Below, piece after piece: positions 1 to 13,702 of a stretch of DNA of 64,000 bases. Below the pieces are notes generated by a model. The model did no database searches. It had not been told where the DNA came from and worked only from the letters and a program-made list of their open reading frames with translations. The number at the start of each line of letters is the position of its first letter. Position 1 is the first letter of the stretch. The translations under genes and the position numbers were made by a program. Source of the DNA: Micropterus salmoides (taxonomy: Eukaryota > Chordata > Actinopteri > Centrarchiformes > Centrarchidae); the NCBI RefSeq assembly GCF_014851395.1, contig NW_024044681.1:21592992-21656991 (forward strand), written 5' to 3'.

Positions 1-3000
1 CTGGCAGTATGGTTCCCTGTCTGATAACATGTCTGAGCCTTTGGACCATTCTCTAGTTATATGGTTATGGGTTGTGGATTAGAACACAGCCTTCAAATTG
101 TGAAACTTAAACTGATTTTGGTCCAGTGGCGGGCATTATCACTTTATTATTCTACAGCAGAGATGCTCAGGAGTCAGCTTGCACATTTAGTGAGAGAAAG
201 CCAGTGTTGCAGCATGTAATATTTACAGGCACTCGCACAGTATACAGCCAGATACCAGGCAGCACCACTACTGTGGACTCATTTTCTGTCATCTGGCAAA
301 ATGGAATCATACATATTGATTTCCATGTATGCTATTTTTGGACTGTTTTAAGATGAATAGCCACATACTTTATTGAGTTTGTTGTGAAGTTAATGAGTAG
401 CTATCAGGGTAATACCTCTCCCCTTTGCCTACTCCCCCCCCCCCCCGCAACCTGGTCTGTTCATACTACTATTTCAAGCCCATTCCTCACCCTCCCTCCT
501 TACCTTCCTCATGACTCAATCATGCTCCCTCTCCATCTCTCCAGCTGTTTGGCACAGCCAGTCTGCGAAGGCGACCCAGTTAACTCCTTTGTTCTGTGTC
601 TGGACTTACGCTACAAGTAACACACACAGACAACATGTCATGTGTGTCACATCACTGAGTATTATCATAACATTGTCACTGGTTAATTTTAGTGGATCCA
701 TGTAATGCTAAAGCATTTTAAAGAATGTGAGGAATTAGGCTTGTTTTAACTTATTTAGATGTGGTAATCTTTTCTAATGACATGTATGTTGTATGCATGT
801 GGAGATGTATTATAATAATACACCAGCTGGGACACTAGTAGCTTGTACAATGTGTGTACCACACCACTAGCAGGTTGATTTATTGTTTTTCAGGAGATAA
901 TCATCAGATAAGAAACACATTTTGCAGGTTGTTGCTGTGTCTAAACCCTTTAAAATATCAACTTTTAAGGAACAACAAACACCAGCCTTGATATTATATC
1001 AACCACCATGCATGCTATAGTTTATCCAGTGAGTGTTTTTAAGGATCAGTAAGTTAACTTAAACAAAATAGTAATTTAAGTGAAAACATTTAAAATGACT
1101 TGGGACCAACCATTAACAGTTGTTCAGTTTTACAGAAAGAGGCTTCTTAATGTCTGTGTCTACGTGGCGATGGTTGAGCTTCCGCAAGTTGTACCATTGC
1201 ATTGACATCAGAATAGATTCCATCTAGATGAATAGTGAAATGTCTCCAGTTGTACAATTGTCTGTCCAGTGGGTTGTTTATTAAGACCTGGGTGACAGAG
1301 ATTAAACTACACAGATGTATTGCCCCCCATGGATTCCTGATTATAATGGTGTTTAAAACATTTTATTTTGATATGGTATACTAAAATTGTGTAATTAATA
1401 TACATTCTACACCTTATTTTGGAAGTTAAATTATGTTGGTACAGTGTGGTTGCAGTAGTGTCAGTCTATTCTCTATGGCAAGTCCTTTGTCCCAATGTGT
1501 GATGAAAACACTACTTCTACTTCAGACGTTGTGCAAGAAACAAAACCGTCCAACCATCTAATGACGTGACCATAATTCCTACTACAGCATATTTATATTT
1601 GTGGCATTTTGTCTCTAGTAGTTAGCTGACAGTAGAGAGTGACCAGAAACAGGGGGAGCAGGGGGAGGCAGCATGACATGGAGACAAACACCTTTAGCTC
1701 AAAGCATGGACGTTACATGGTTTCATATGTGTTGTTGTATGTGTGTCACGGTTCACAGTCTCTTGTATTAAGGGTACATTACGTACGTTTGGAGGCCACT
1801 GGTTACTTACCCGCTGTAAAGATGTTATTTGGATTTATCCGCATGTGGGAAAGGAGCAGAAACCGTGTGTTTGACCTCCCTCAGTCCGCTGGTGAACTAT
1901 CCATCTTTCCCCACTGTTATCATTTCCATATATACCACCCGGCACCTCACTCCCACTGGATTACATAACCTTGTTTTTCTGCCAGGCACACTAAAATCCC
2001 CACATATACAGAGAATCACACTCACATTCCTTACTATCACAATCCCTATCTGACTTTGCCTCAGGTGCTGTTGCTTATTTTATGGGTAAGATCTTCTGCT
2101 GAATATTGCTTAGAGAGTTGCAGAATACTCTTTTACTTTAAATGATATAAGCCTGTTTGAGCTTTGTGTTGATATAATTATATGGAGTTTATGTAGATAA
2201 TTATTCAATTGACTTGTGTGTTTGATTTAGGACTTAAGATAGGGAATGCTGTTTTACTGCTGTTAGATTTGATGGAGCTCTGAGGCTGTTTGCTGATGCA
2301 TTAGTCTGCACATTAGAGACCCCAGAGCAAGTGTTGCATAACACAACTCTATATGTGTATTTAAAGGCATACTGTAGTGTGTGCACATCCATGGCTAATA
2401 GCATAAATTAATGAATGCGGTAGCACATATTGCCCCTCCTTTCTCACAGAATTCAGTCATTTACATGTTTCTTTGTCTCTTTGAGTTTTACGTATATTGT
2501 ATTTTATCTCTTCTTATTTTCTCAGAGCTGCCTTTACAGGTTCCGGTGAACTTAATGCATTGCAGTTAGGAAAGAATGTAAGCAGTCTTTGCTAAGGGAT
2601 GGCCAAACAAAAATAATTTTCTTCCTAAAGGAATAGTAGAGCCAACAAACAAAAACATAATGTTTGAAAGTGTCTTCAAAACTAACCTTCTCAATCAGAT
2701 ATGTGACTGCTGTATAAGCAGAATTATAATGTCTGTAATGCACTCAAGGGGGCACCATTGTAGAGCCAGTGTGTCGGCCTGATGATGACAGGAGATAGAA
2801 CAAAGGTCAAGGACATCTGACTTATCTGTTATTATTGTTACTACTAATATTATCAGTTGTATCAGCAGTGGCAGTAATCATAGTTGTACTATGGCCACAA
2901 GTTTTGGTAGTATTTGTGTTGTAAATATTTAAACTTCATACATTTCTTATAAGATGCTGCATATGAAAGACCTGTTTCAATTAGTTTCCGTGTAGATTAT

Positions 3001-6000
3001 GATTTCATATGACTTGATACTGCTGTCCTAGCCTCAGAGAGAGCGTCAGAGAATTAGTAAAAGTAAAAAATCAGTCTGATGATAAGGCTACAGCTGCCCT
3101 GGTACCTGCTAATGATCACACAGCTTTGGATGGCCTCTGAAGGCTCCAAACCATGTTAAGATTCCTCTTGACCTATGCTCTTGACACTGCAGACAAGTAA
3201 AAAAAAAATCACTGCAAAGAGATGTGAAAGAAAAGTAAAAGTTTTACTTTCACTCTGAGAAAGGCATGTGCTCGTCACACTGACTGCACTAGTCAGTTAG
3301 TCAGTCAGTCATGCCAGTACAAACATGCAGTAAACATACAGTTCCTGTGGCTGTTTTAGGAGTGCACCAATGCATGTATAACCAAAAACCAATGCTAGGT
3401 CAATCATTTATGATACATAAAAATATCTTAAGCATCAATGATTATTTATCTTTACAGGATGTTAAACAAAAGGCTGCTCGAGCACTTTAACCAACAAAGC
3501 CACTAACATGTCCCACTACAAAGTGAATCTGCTGATGTAGTTAGTACTCAAAATATGAACTTGACCATATGTACTGGGAACAAAAAGATTGTTTGTTACA
3601 AAGAGATGGATTCTTGCGGTGAGGCACTCCCATCATTAATTTTACCCTTCATCCCAGTGAACCCCTGAACTATATAGTCCTGCTGAAGTACATAAGCCAA
3701 AAGTAAACTTGTGTATGCCCTCAGTTCTCCTGTTAGACCGGGTTGCTGAACATCTGCTGCAATCTGAGCAACTGTTAAGATGACAACATATTTGAGTGAC
3801 AGGTCCCAGAAAGCGCAATTGAAGTGGAAGGACGATAATCAGAGAAGAAGTGGTACATGGGGGGAAGTTTTTTCTGAGTCATTTTTTATCGTAGAAAAAA
3901 GAACAAGACACAAAGCCCCAAAAAAAGGCGTGTGGGATCTGCTGACAGCATGTTGTGTAAACCATCAGGTAGCTCCATAACACATATTTAAAGCGTAGAG
4001 TTGGTAACTACTGTCTCTTAAATTAATTTGCAGGTCTTTAATGCTAGATAATTAAGTCAATCAGTGATGAAGTAGAAAAATTCAGACGGGGAAGTTGAGA
4101 AGCAAAGGAGATTGTTAATGCTAATAATAAACACCAAAAAGTGATTGTGGCACATTCCTTGTGGCTTCCTTTTGACGTAGATGATGAGGTGTGGGAGAGG
4201 AAATAGTTGATTCTTTTGCACCACTTTGAAAAGCCAATAACTAGAAGACCATCAGTCATGGTAGAGTAATGACTGATGTGATGAGAGGAAATGTTGGGGT
4301 TTGGACAAAGACCTGAATAAAATCGTATGGACAAAGAAAGCCGTGCATGACTGAAGGGGGGCGCTGAGGCAGTGGGGAAATCATAGTTGTTAAGATGTTT
4401 ACCCAGCTTTTCAGGCTAAAAACAGGCCCGATCCTGCGGTTTATGTGTCTGTTTGGGTGTGTTTGTTTGTGCCCGTCAACCAAAGCATGTCTGTACAGTG
4501 GCTGAAAGGTGATGCTTAGCTCATAATTTATATTTAGGCTGATTTATGTGCGACATCTGCTGGTTACTAACCCAAGAAAAAGTTAAGATAATAAAAAAGG
4601 AATAATCATGTCAGTGATGTATGTGGCATGAGAATTAACCTCCAAGGATGTTTTTGTGTGTGTGTGTGTGTGTGTGTGTCTGTGTCTGTGTGTTCGAAAA
4701 ATAAAATGCATTTTATTAGAGGGGCTTTTATTCGTCTTCCTGTCCTATCTTGCCAGCATTGCACCTACTACATCTCACACCAGTGTCATTGACTGTCTTC
4801 TCAAGACAGCGCAAAGGGAAGGATAGATGGGAGTGTCCTGGCTGTATGAAGAGTGAGATTGACAGCTTTTAACACAACGGGCTAATCAGGTCAAGCAAAC
4901 AAGAGAGCGACAAACCTGAGTAGCTTGTCAGAGAATCCCAGCAGACACCATCATCGTCCATCAACCAGTGTACAACCAGAGCCAGACAAGTCACCACAAA
5001 TGTAATGTTGTCCATCAGCAGGTTGTAGATTAGCCTGCACAGTAGAAATCTAAAGTAATCTAAAAAAAAAAAAAAACATGTGGTTGAATGTATCTGTATA
5101 TTTTCTCATTGTCAGTGTGTCGTGTCCCACCCACCATCATCACCCCAGCACCCGACTTTTTCATTGTCAACACATTCCTTGAGATGATTGGTTAACCTGT
5201 TTGTTTTTCTTTGGTTGGCTGTTAATTAAAGTACAAAAACAATCACCTGTTTGCGTGGGTTTGTGTGTGTGAGTGTGTGTGTGTCTGAGTCTGTCTTAAT
5301 ACTTGGATGTTGCACTCCCCCCTAGGGGATGGCACGCCTCTCTAACTGACTTTGGCACCGTGCCTCCCTGTGCTTGTTTGCCACCCCCCTTAACTATTTC
5401 CTTGACAGATGGTTGAACCGTGGCAAACTGTTAGAAATGTCAGTTTAAACATCTTACTTAAAAACATGTTTCATGTTCCTCACGTATTATTTCTTTCAAG
5501 CCAGTGAAAGTGTTTTAGAAGAAAGTGAAAATGCTTAATCCTCTTACCAGATTTTCCCACTTGTTTAAGAAAAATACAGATTAGAATTTTAAGACTGATC
5601 AGAAATTTGCATTCACATGTTTTTCTGCCTCGTACAACGTAGACACATTGTCATGCTAGTCATTGTATTTGCCTGAACTTTTGTGGCTTGTCTTTTAAAA
5701 GAGCATATGAAAGTTGTGTTGTTTTCACACCTACACACGAGAGCTGCTCTCGGGTGAAGCGCTTAATGGAGGTGATGTCATGACAATAGTTGCATAAACA
5801 GCAGGAAGTCACCTGAGGGTATGCCTCTCCTAAGAGGTTCTACCTACTCTACCTGCAGAGAAAGAGAGAGTAAAACTTGGGATGAGCTTAAGTTTGAGAG
5901 ACCAGAGTGAGAAAAGGCAGTTGTGTAAGAATATGAACCTTGAAGGAGTTATTCTGCTTTAGTGTCCGTCCTGTGTGTGAACTGGGTTCTATTTATATTT

Positions 6001-6800
6001 GAGAAAAAATGTTAGATGTTACCACAGACTTTTTGTAACATTTCTGTCAAGCTAAGTTTTCTGTTTGAAAGTTTTGAGGGAGTGGGCACATGTCTTGTTT
6101 TAGCATTGATTTTGCCAGCATTGCAGCGCCACATGTAATTAGCTCTAGACAAAACAGTACACCCTACTTCCTGTAAGATCTGGTTTTTGTAGATAAGGGG
6201 CAGGGAGGTAATTTGGGTTAATTCCTGGTCACTTTTCAGGATTGGACGTTTGCCATCAAGAATGACTGTTATTTGGCTATTTACCTCCTTACATGGCCAG
6301 CTTTTCTGTACATGCAGTTGTTGCTGTTTTTTTTAAAACCAGCTCCTCAGTAAAACAGATGAGTATTTAAATGTATATTTGTCCAACTGTGGGGGCAGAT
6401 TTCAAACTGCTTGACAATGCTACCTCAAATTTATCTTTGAGATACATGTGCAAAGCAAGATTAACAGCCAGCTTTCACAACAACACTTTATGTCTGTCTC
6501 TGTGTTCAGAATTCTTCCTGTTTGTGTTTGGCTTTGTTTCCCCCTTCTGTAGAGGTGTGTCAGTAACCCTACACCATCAACGCATTGAGGTTACTGTAAC
6601 TGGCTAAACAGCCTCGACCAGTGAGCACAGGGACTCTTAACTCTTAAGTCACACCCACCTGCCATGTGTGAAAAGAGCTGTACTATGTGAGACAGAAAGG
6701 ATAACACAAGAAGAAGGAAACAGGTGTGAGAGAGAGCACACAAGAAATAAAAATAATTTTCTCATTGCCAAACAGTCTGTAGTGTCAGGAGGGGGGTAGT
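1..6800. other. Upstream non-coding sequence, nothing recognised
   Basis: No open frame here looks coding, and no RNA gene is visible. It is AT-rich with a C run at 436-446, a (TG)n tract at 4655-4679, a GTCAGTCAGT repeat near 3297, and a CRE-like TGATGTCA at about 5772. It could be intergenic or hold distal FRY control elements. Confidence 0.6.
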
Positions 6801-7205
6801 TGGGAAACCCCCCTAGAGAGAGCAAAAAAAAGAGAAAAAAAAGACAGTGAGAGGGAGAGAGGATAAGAGAACCACCCAAACTTCCCAAACCACCCAATCA
6901 AGCTGCGTTCTAGGAATTGGATCCCTCCCTTGTTCACCACCTGAGAGCGGAGAAACAGAACTGTACCTCAGAGACTCGGAGAGGAGTGAGAAAGGCAGAG
7001 AGAACAAGAAACAAAGGACAGGTGAGAGCAAAAATGTAAGGAGAAGACAGCTGAACTTAAAATAAAATTGCCTCTCAAGCAAAAGAAGACAGAGATTTTT
7101 TTTGTTGTTCTTAAGCAAGAGTGTGAGCAAAGGGACCTCTTGAAAGGAGATCCTGAACTCTCAGGAGTGCTGTAACAACAAAGCAATGAGCTCACTGTCT
7201 CTGGA

Positions 7206-7298
7206 ATGAATGAACTCAAAGACAAGAAACCCTCGTCAGAAGAAATTGGATACCAAAATGTGGACAAAAATATGATGAAAATGAAAACAGGGATTTGA
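7206..7298 (+). promoter_or_regulatory. Upstream ORF in the exon 1a leader
   Basis: ATG 7206 opens a 30-codon frame ending in TGA at 7296-7298, about 160 bases before the exon 1a start codon. If transcription of the long isoform begins upstream of 7206, this uORF would precede the main start and could lower its translation. The transcript start is not known, so the role is inference. Confidence 0.3.
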
Positions 7299-7456
7299 GG
7301 ACTGCCTGAACAGTGTGTTCACATATTTTTTTTCTTTATTGCTTTTCTGGAACAAGGTTTTTTTGTTGTTGAACCATTATGTAGTAGCTCTGAGGAGGGG
7401 CAGGTTTTGACATTAGACCAACAGGAGTGGGGTGAGCTACTGCTGCTGGTGGAGAC

Positions 7457-7703
7457 ATGTCTCTAGAAGATGTAGGAAGCACTACCAGCCTTGGGGCTGA
7501 AAGCAATACTTCAGACCCCTGTGATAGCCACTCTCTGAGCCAAAGCCAGGACAAGGACCTGGAGAACCAGAGCCAAGGCCAGGATGGGGTCGTTTTGGAT
7601 CGTATTGCCTCTCTGTCGATGGACATGTTTGACCCCAGTGATTTCACTGGGAGGTTTACTAAGATCCAGTCTAGGTCCAGAAAGAGGACAAGGATCATCA
7701 GAG
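7457..7703 (+). CDS. fry: FRY alternative first coding exon (exon 1a, long N-terminus)
   Basis: An open frame begins at ATG 7457 (G at -3) and runs 82 codons plus one base to a GTAGGT donor at 7704. The phase (1) is exactly what exon 2 at 22027 needs. The peptide starts MSLEDVGSTTSLG, is rich in Ser, Asp and Gln, has a middle block DRIASLSMDMFDPSDF, and ends in a basic run (SRSRKRTRIIR). The last could act as a nuclear or microtubule-binding signal; that is inference. The leader at about 6840-7456 is purine-rich. It contains a 30-codon upstream ORF at 7206-7298 that could damp translation. Homology was not checked; the composition and phase make a real coding exon likely. Confidence 0.72.
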
Positions 7704-9050
7704 GTAGGTGCAAACAAGCTTGGAGATCTTGTTATTTTTAAGAGGCAATATTAGAGTGAACACGACAAGAGCAGACAAGGAGAGAACAATTATCCTACGA
7801 GTCAGTGAGACAATTTGGTTTTGTAATAATTTGGATGTGAATCCTAATTTGTCATGATCTGAGCGTTTTCTCAGGCTGGAAATGGCAGAAAGGTTGGTTG
7901 AACAACCTGCTGAAGTAATGACCCTTAATTCCCCAAATGGAAAATGAACTGGGGTAAAAAAAAAAAGAATAATTTTGAGATGTCTTACTACCTGTTTAGA
8001 ACCTCGCCGTCTCTCAGTGTATGCCATAACAAAGTTCTTTGCTGTGAAAAGTGTCTTTTTTGTGGCTCTGTAGAACTAATCCTTATTCTACAGAATGGGG
8101 AAAAGATATGACTGTGTGGTTCTGGCATAAGATGTGAGCGCAGTACTATTTTTTTTTTTTTACCCCAAACCACACTTTTTCTCTGCTTACCGTAACTTCT
8201 AGGAATCTCATGTCCAAACACTTCCAACTGTGGGGAAACGCCAAGACCTTAAGTTGTCAGTCAGAGGATGATAGAACTGGGTGTATGCTTAAATCCAGTG
8301 GTGATATTACTGATTTTACATTAAAATACCTTGTGTTTTAAAGTGTTTAGAGACAGTATTACTACAGTTTTATTTTGTATTTCATCCCCTACTTAAGCTT
8401 GCAAACTTTAGACTCCTGACACACTTTGACACCCAGTTGAAAGTTAAGGCTTACAGTATGTGTGCCTGAACTTGTAACATTTTAGTTTCATGATGATCTG
8501 TTTATCTGTGAGGCTTACCCTCTGTCCTTGTCTAGTCTGTTAAAAATTACAATAGTATCAGTTGATCTCTCAGCGGTCAAAACAGGTCCAGTGTTTCTGT
8601 CTACTCCTGGAAAGCCATCGCCAGGTCAAAATTAAAAGGAGGCCTTACACTTTAAATACATTCAGTACAAGTCCCAATGTTACAGTTATGACAGAATGAT
8701 ACTGTATTCCTAGGTTACCAACATTAAAACCAATAATAGTAGGGAAGGAGTAACAAGGAAAGACTAAAGAGTTCAAGGCTAAGAGTGTCTTTAAAATAAA
8801 TCTGCGACACTGAAAGGATCATGTTGGAGAGACGTGCAAAGGAGAGAATTGACATTCACGATAATAGCGTATTAAGGTGAATAGAGCGCAAAGGTTTTGG
8901 GAGTCATTTGGTATCTGAGTATGCATTTTTCAGTGGAATTTGGCTGAACTTCAAAAGAAGAGGGAAAGGTGGGCGTACTGTGAAAGGGGAAATCTGGAGT
9001 GAGGCAGTGCCTGTGTAACCGAGTAGCACCTGCACAAACATGTCTTTCAG

Positions 9051-9098
9051 GAAAAATGAACAGTGACTCCTCAATAAGCGAGGATGTGGATCACGAAG
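9051..9098 (+). CDS. fry: Candidate FRY cassette exon between exon 1a and exon 2
   Basis: A pyrimidine stretch and CTTTCAG acceptor end at 9050. A donor GTGAAA follows at 9099. The 48 bases between are open in the frame set by exon 1a. They enter and leave in phase 1, so inclusion adds 16 residues without changing the downstream frame. The insert is small, acidic and serine-rich (core MNSDSSISEDVDHE). No other use of this stretch is apparent. The donor is only moderate. It could be chance, but the length, phase and open frame agree at once. Confidence 0.5.
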
Positions 9099-9486
9099 GT
9101 GAAAATGTCAACACGAGAAATGCTACTAAATTGAATATTATGTGACTTCTATGCTGTGATAATGCACATGAATGAGGCTTTAATGTGGGGTAGACAGGTA
9201 TGCATGCCATGGAAACTACTGACAAACACACATTCTTTACAAGGGCTATCTATTTGATCAACTCAGCTGTGTCCAGGCGGCACCTCTGCGTGAACTGTGA
9301 ACGTCAAACACTCCCTCAGTGTTTGTGTGTGGCAAGTTTGTGTCTGCGTACTCATCTGCTGTGTTATGATGGACCAGTTAACACCCACAACCACATGTTA
9401 GATGAATATGTGAGAAAGACAGATGTGTTGCACAAATGCTGTCTTCTTTAACAGACATACTGTGTAGGTAGAGTCACTGTGAACTA

Positions 9487-9813
9487 GAGCTGAAACAATT
9501 ACTTAATACATCAATTGTTGGATTGACAGAAATTTAATCGCTAACTATTTTTATAATGAATTTACTGTGCAAAAGTCATTTTTAAGCAAAATCACTAAAC
9601 ATTCCTTAGTTCCAGCTCCTCCCAATGTGAGGATCTGCTGCTTTTCTTTAACAATAGCTCTCTGGGTCAGCTAGTCAGTTGATTGGCATCCCATTCGTTA
9701 TCACAAAATTGCGATGAGCATCATTTTCACGCTGACATTTCATAGACCAAATGATTAATTGAGTAATTAAGAAAAGAACCTGAAGCTTAATCAATGAAAT
9801 TAAATGTAGCCCT
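9487..9813. mobile_element. hAT-like MITE, copy 1
   Basis: The unit begins AGAGCTGAAACAATTA and ends, read in reverse, AGGGCTACATTTAATTTC, with AT-rich TTAATCGA-like motifs inside. This is the common fish repeat with AGGGCTGCAAC-type ends. Diverged copies lie at 18978-19323, 41213-41498 and 41538-41780. Confidence 0.55.
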
Positions 9814-10102
9814 AATATGAATAAAGTGCTTCATGTTAACACCTCGATATGCATAAACTGGCCCATTCTGAATCAAAGACATGCTTCAATACTATTTAAG
9901 ATCCATTTGAAGGATGGAAACATGTCTCTAATTCAAATATCTCCTGGGAAGATGCCCTCTTGTACTGTCTCTCTCATTTTTATGCCTGCATCTTTATAGA
10001 GAGCCCAAGCCCTCGCTATATGTACGATAGTCAACGTCGAGAGACAATTTATTTTTTGATCCTGTTTGAACTGTGCCCTGAATTACACATATAATCTTTA
10101 TT

Positions 10103-10668
10103 GGGCTGTCGTGATGAAGTAATTTCCCCCGCGGTAATATGTTGGGGCTTTTTTATCTCATTTTTCATCAATGAAGTAATTTGGTGCCATATGGCATAGT
10201 CTCTGTGGATCTCACCTCATTGCACAGTGAGCCACTAACAGCAGCTTTATGGTAGGTGCAAGCTAACTGCTGGGTGCTAGTCAACAACATTGCCAAGCAA
10301 ACTCATTTTTGTAGTATAACCGTGTCTTTAGTTACCTTCAGGGCATTTCTATCAAGTCAATTTATTTCCCGCAGCAATGCACACACACACCAATACACAC
10401 AGTGATCAGAATGGGCTGTTCACAACTAACAACTGCGCTGTAGTAACGTTATAACAGCAAAAAACACACACTACGCTCGTTAGAGCTTCAAATGAGGTTT
10501 ACCGTTCACAGTTTCTCTCTACTGTCCCTCTGGATTACAACGTTTGTACATCATCGCCGACCCTGCTTGCCACATTAGCTGCGCAATATGCTAACGCCAC
10601 GTTAGCTAACCTTAAATGAATAGCTTGAATAGCATGGTATTTCAATTTTGCAGTTATCACGACAGCCC
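10103..10668. mobile_element. Inverted-repeat element with GGGCTGTCGTGAT ends
   Basis: GGGCTGTCGTGAT at 10103 is perfectly inverted at 10656-10668. The 566-base interior has no convincing coding frame. It is best read as a hAT-like non-autonomous element, judged only on terminal form; I could not see a clear target duplication. Confidence 0.5.
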
Positions 10669-11357
10669 TAGATGTTTGTCAATTTATAAGATTATTTTGT
10701 CTGTCAAGAAATTTGGTCGTAAATCAGTAAAGTTACATTTAGTTTTGTGTGAAAATCATTCACATCTCTCGTCTCGCACAATACACGTCACCAACATGTT
10801 AACGCGGTAATGCTAGCTAACGTTCATTGCTTGGTTGCTACTAGCTAGGTAACTTAGCTATGTTCCACGCAGAAATGTATCTCACCTTATGTGTTTAATC
10901 CAACGACTCTCTGTCCTTTTAGCACATCATCCTCTCATTTAAGTTCTTTGACGTTAACTTCAAAAAGTTACGATGTCACATATGCGACTTTTGGGTTTGT
11001 GGTCTTTGTAATTAACCCTCGCTAAACCACGCCCCGAATACACAACTGACCAATCACAGCGCAGTATAGGACTCGCTCTAACTGAAGTCCGACACTTCCA
11101 TGGATGTGCTCCATTGACTCCAATGTAAAAAGAGTAATTTTCTAGCTTTTTTTGGCTGTATTTTTCTAAGATATGGTCAAACGCTGTTCCTGGGGCACTT
11201 ATTACAGTTGCTACCCAGAGAGGTTGATAGGAGAAGTACGATTTATTCTCATTCCTGTACATCTTCTGAAACACATCACTGTCGGCAGGTTGTATCAGTT
11301 GTCACTAATTAACTTTAATTCCCTGAGTAACTGAGGCCAGTATAAAACTTGGCTGTT

Positions 11358-11358
<1 letters not shown>

Positions 11359-11405
<47 letters not shown>

Positions 11406-11496
11406 CACTGCAAGCCAGTGTTTGTACTCTGCAGACCATCTGATAACAGCCGGTGTTCAGTGCACATCCAGAAAGGCCAGATATGATTTCTCGCCC

Positions 11497-11527
<31 letters not shown>

Positions 11528-11750
11528 GTTGGTCAGTCCATTTTTACCTATGCAACTGCTTAAAATTCCTTCAAAAGAAAGATTAAACACGTCTTTAATT
11601 TGAGGTTAAAGGGAATGCATTGCAATGTATATATTATTTTATTTATGTCAGTGTGTGCATGTGTGTGTGTGTGTGTGTGTGTGGAGGAGTCAAAACAGCT
11701 GGCATGCCCAGGCCTCTGCACAGAATGTGAGGAATCCTATGAGCTGCATG

Positions 11751-11811
<61 letters not shown>
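11359..11811. repeat. Cluster of four (TG)n microsatellites
   Basis: (TG)n tracts at about 11359-11403, 11501-11529, 11661-11683 and 11753-11811 are separated by roughly 70-130 bases of unique sequence. Open frames reading Val-Cys or Thr-His repeats here are artefacts of the tracts. Confidence 0.95.
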
Positions 11812-11814
<3 letters not shown>

Positions 11815-13330
11815 ATTTTTATTTGTAAGCTGAATAAATGTGTGTCACTCTGTGGCACGTGTGTCCCCGTTCTCATTGTAGGTCATGAATTTGAATAGAA
11901 TTTGAATATCTTGGCCATGAATTGCACTCCAGTTGCATGTTCCTTTATCCAACCGAGCAGCTGCTCCCTCTTCACAGAAAGAAGATCTCATTTAACATTT
12001 AGAGAAGTTTAAGATCATTTCCCAAAGAAACAAAGCGCAACTTTATTTGGAAATGTGTATTTCTCTTGACATTGCTATTTAATCGACCAAGAAATGTTAA
12101 TCTCACTGTTACCTCTCGCACAAAATCGACATGTGTCATGTTTAGTTTGCCCATACATAACATCTTAAACCTCCCATCGTTCCACAGCCGGCACTCATAA
12201 CATTTTAACCTAATGAGAAATGGGAAAATATAGGGAGAACAAACAGTAATCCTTGACATGTTTGTGCTTTCTCTTGAGTTGAACAGAGATTAGGTCGCAG
12301 TGGGGTCGAAGTAACAACAAACAGAGCTCGGTTAGATATTATTTAGTAATAATGTTTGAGTTCAGCTGCTTGTTCCAGCAAGTGGAGCTTATGCACAGAA
12401 AACATTTGTCATATTTGGTATATTCATCTGTGATTGTCAACTAGGCATGATTGGCTTAACTGTCTTGGTTCAGTAAGCAGGTTAACACAAAGGCATATAT
12501 TGTTATTTGCTAATACTATTTGGCCCAGTACTGTAATGGAGTAAGCAGAAGTTGCAGACAGGAATAGGCCTGCAGTGGTTCTCTGCTATATTTCTTCTCC
12601 TTTGAGATTAGACTGTAATTGTCTGTTAATGTGAACCAGGCCATCCTGTGCTTGGTAGCTCTCCTGTGAGCTCCAGCCTTGCATGATACCGTATTTTATG
12701 CACTTTCTTCTCCTCCCCTCATTCTCATTTTCTCTCCCCCCGCCTCTGTTCTCCCTTCCTCACCCGTTCACATGTCCTATGGCACTTCCGCAGTTCATTC
12801 AGGGAATTACATGATGACCCTAATTATCCACTTGTACTTCCACTTCAACTCAACCAGCCATAGCATTAGTGAAACGATGGCATCATACCTTCCTACTTAG
12901 ACAGACAATTGTGAGGACAGCCAACATCATGTGTGACTGTTAAGATGTGGGAAAAGACTTTTTATTTTCTCTCACTACCAGCTAATTGTCAGAAACTCTT
13001 AAGCTCTTAAATGATCTGTCAAGAATTTAACAATGACAGTACGGTGGAAGGGTAATATCAGCCGCAAGCAGAGTGCTGGTAAAAGTTGGTGTTTGCATTT
13101 ATTAGTACTTGAAGGGTAACTGGACCTTATTTTCCCATGTTTTTGTGTCTACATGACTAATTGACATTTTTTGAAACTGGTCCAGTATTGAGCCAGCGTG
13201 CTGCAACCGGCAGCAGGAAAACAGTGCTACAACATAATCCTTGCAATTGCCCCCCGGTCAAAATAAACCTGTTAAAGTGCTTGTTTTGACCAATGACAGG
13301 CTCAGATTGTTATTGCAAGTGTCTGACAAT

Positions 13331-13702
13331 ATTATGGAAAGGATCCATACAGAGACATACCTTCTTTTTAAAGAGTAAGATCCTTTTAGTTTAACCAGAA
13401 ACAGTCAATATATTGCTCTTGTCAATACCCCTAGACCTTATTGATTAAAAACAATAATTTTACCTTGCAGAACACGGGAGTTGCTGTTCTACCGCTGTCT
13501 CGGTCAGTTAGTTTGTTTGTGTAATTGTGTGACTTCACCAAAGTCACACAACAATACAAACTAACAGATTCAGGCAGACCAGAGAGTTCAAATTAATATT
13601 TTTGTCAAGGGAGTCTGGTGGCTTTGACGAAAGTGATATCGCGATAAAAAGGATCTTACTCATTAATAAAAGGTCTGTCTCTATAGGGATCCTTTCCATA
13701 AT
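13331..13702. mobile_element. MITE-like element with about 60-bp inverted repeats
   Basis: The left end (ATTATGGAAAGGATCC, 13331 onward) is matched in reverse by the right end (ATTATGGAAAGGATCC, ending 13702). The match continues through TA(T/C)AGAGACA and GAGTAAGATCCTTTT for about 60 bases with a few changes. The 372-base unit has no coding capacity. It lies between FRY exons 1a and 1b. Confidence 0.8.

Noticed and set aside
10960..11274. 104-codon minus-strand frame
   Set aside because: No recognisable domain or splice context, and it sits beside a repeat-rich stretch with CAATCACAGCGC-type sequence; more likely a repeat than a gene.
11356..11876. Several Val-Cys and Thr-His frames
   Set aside because: They are direct translations of (TG)n/(CA)n tracts.
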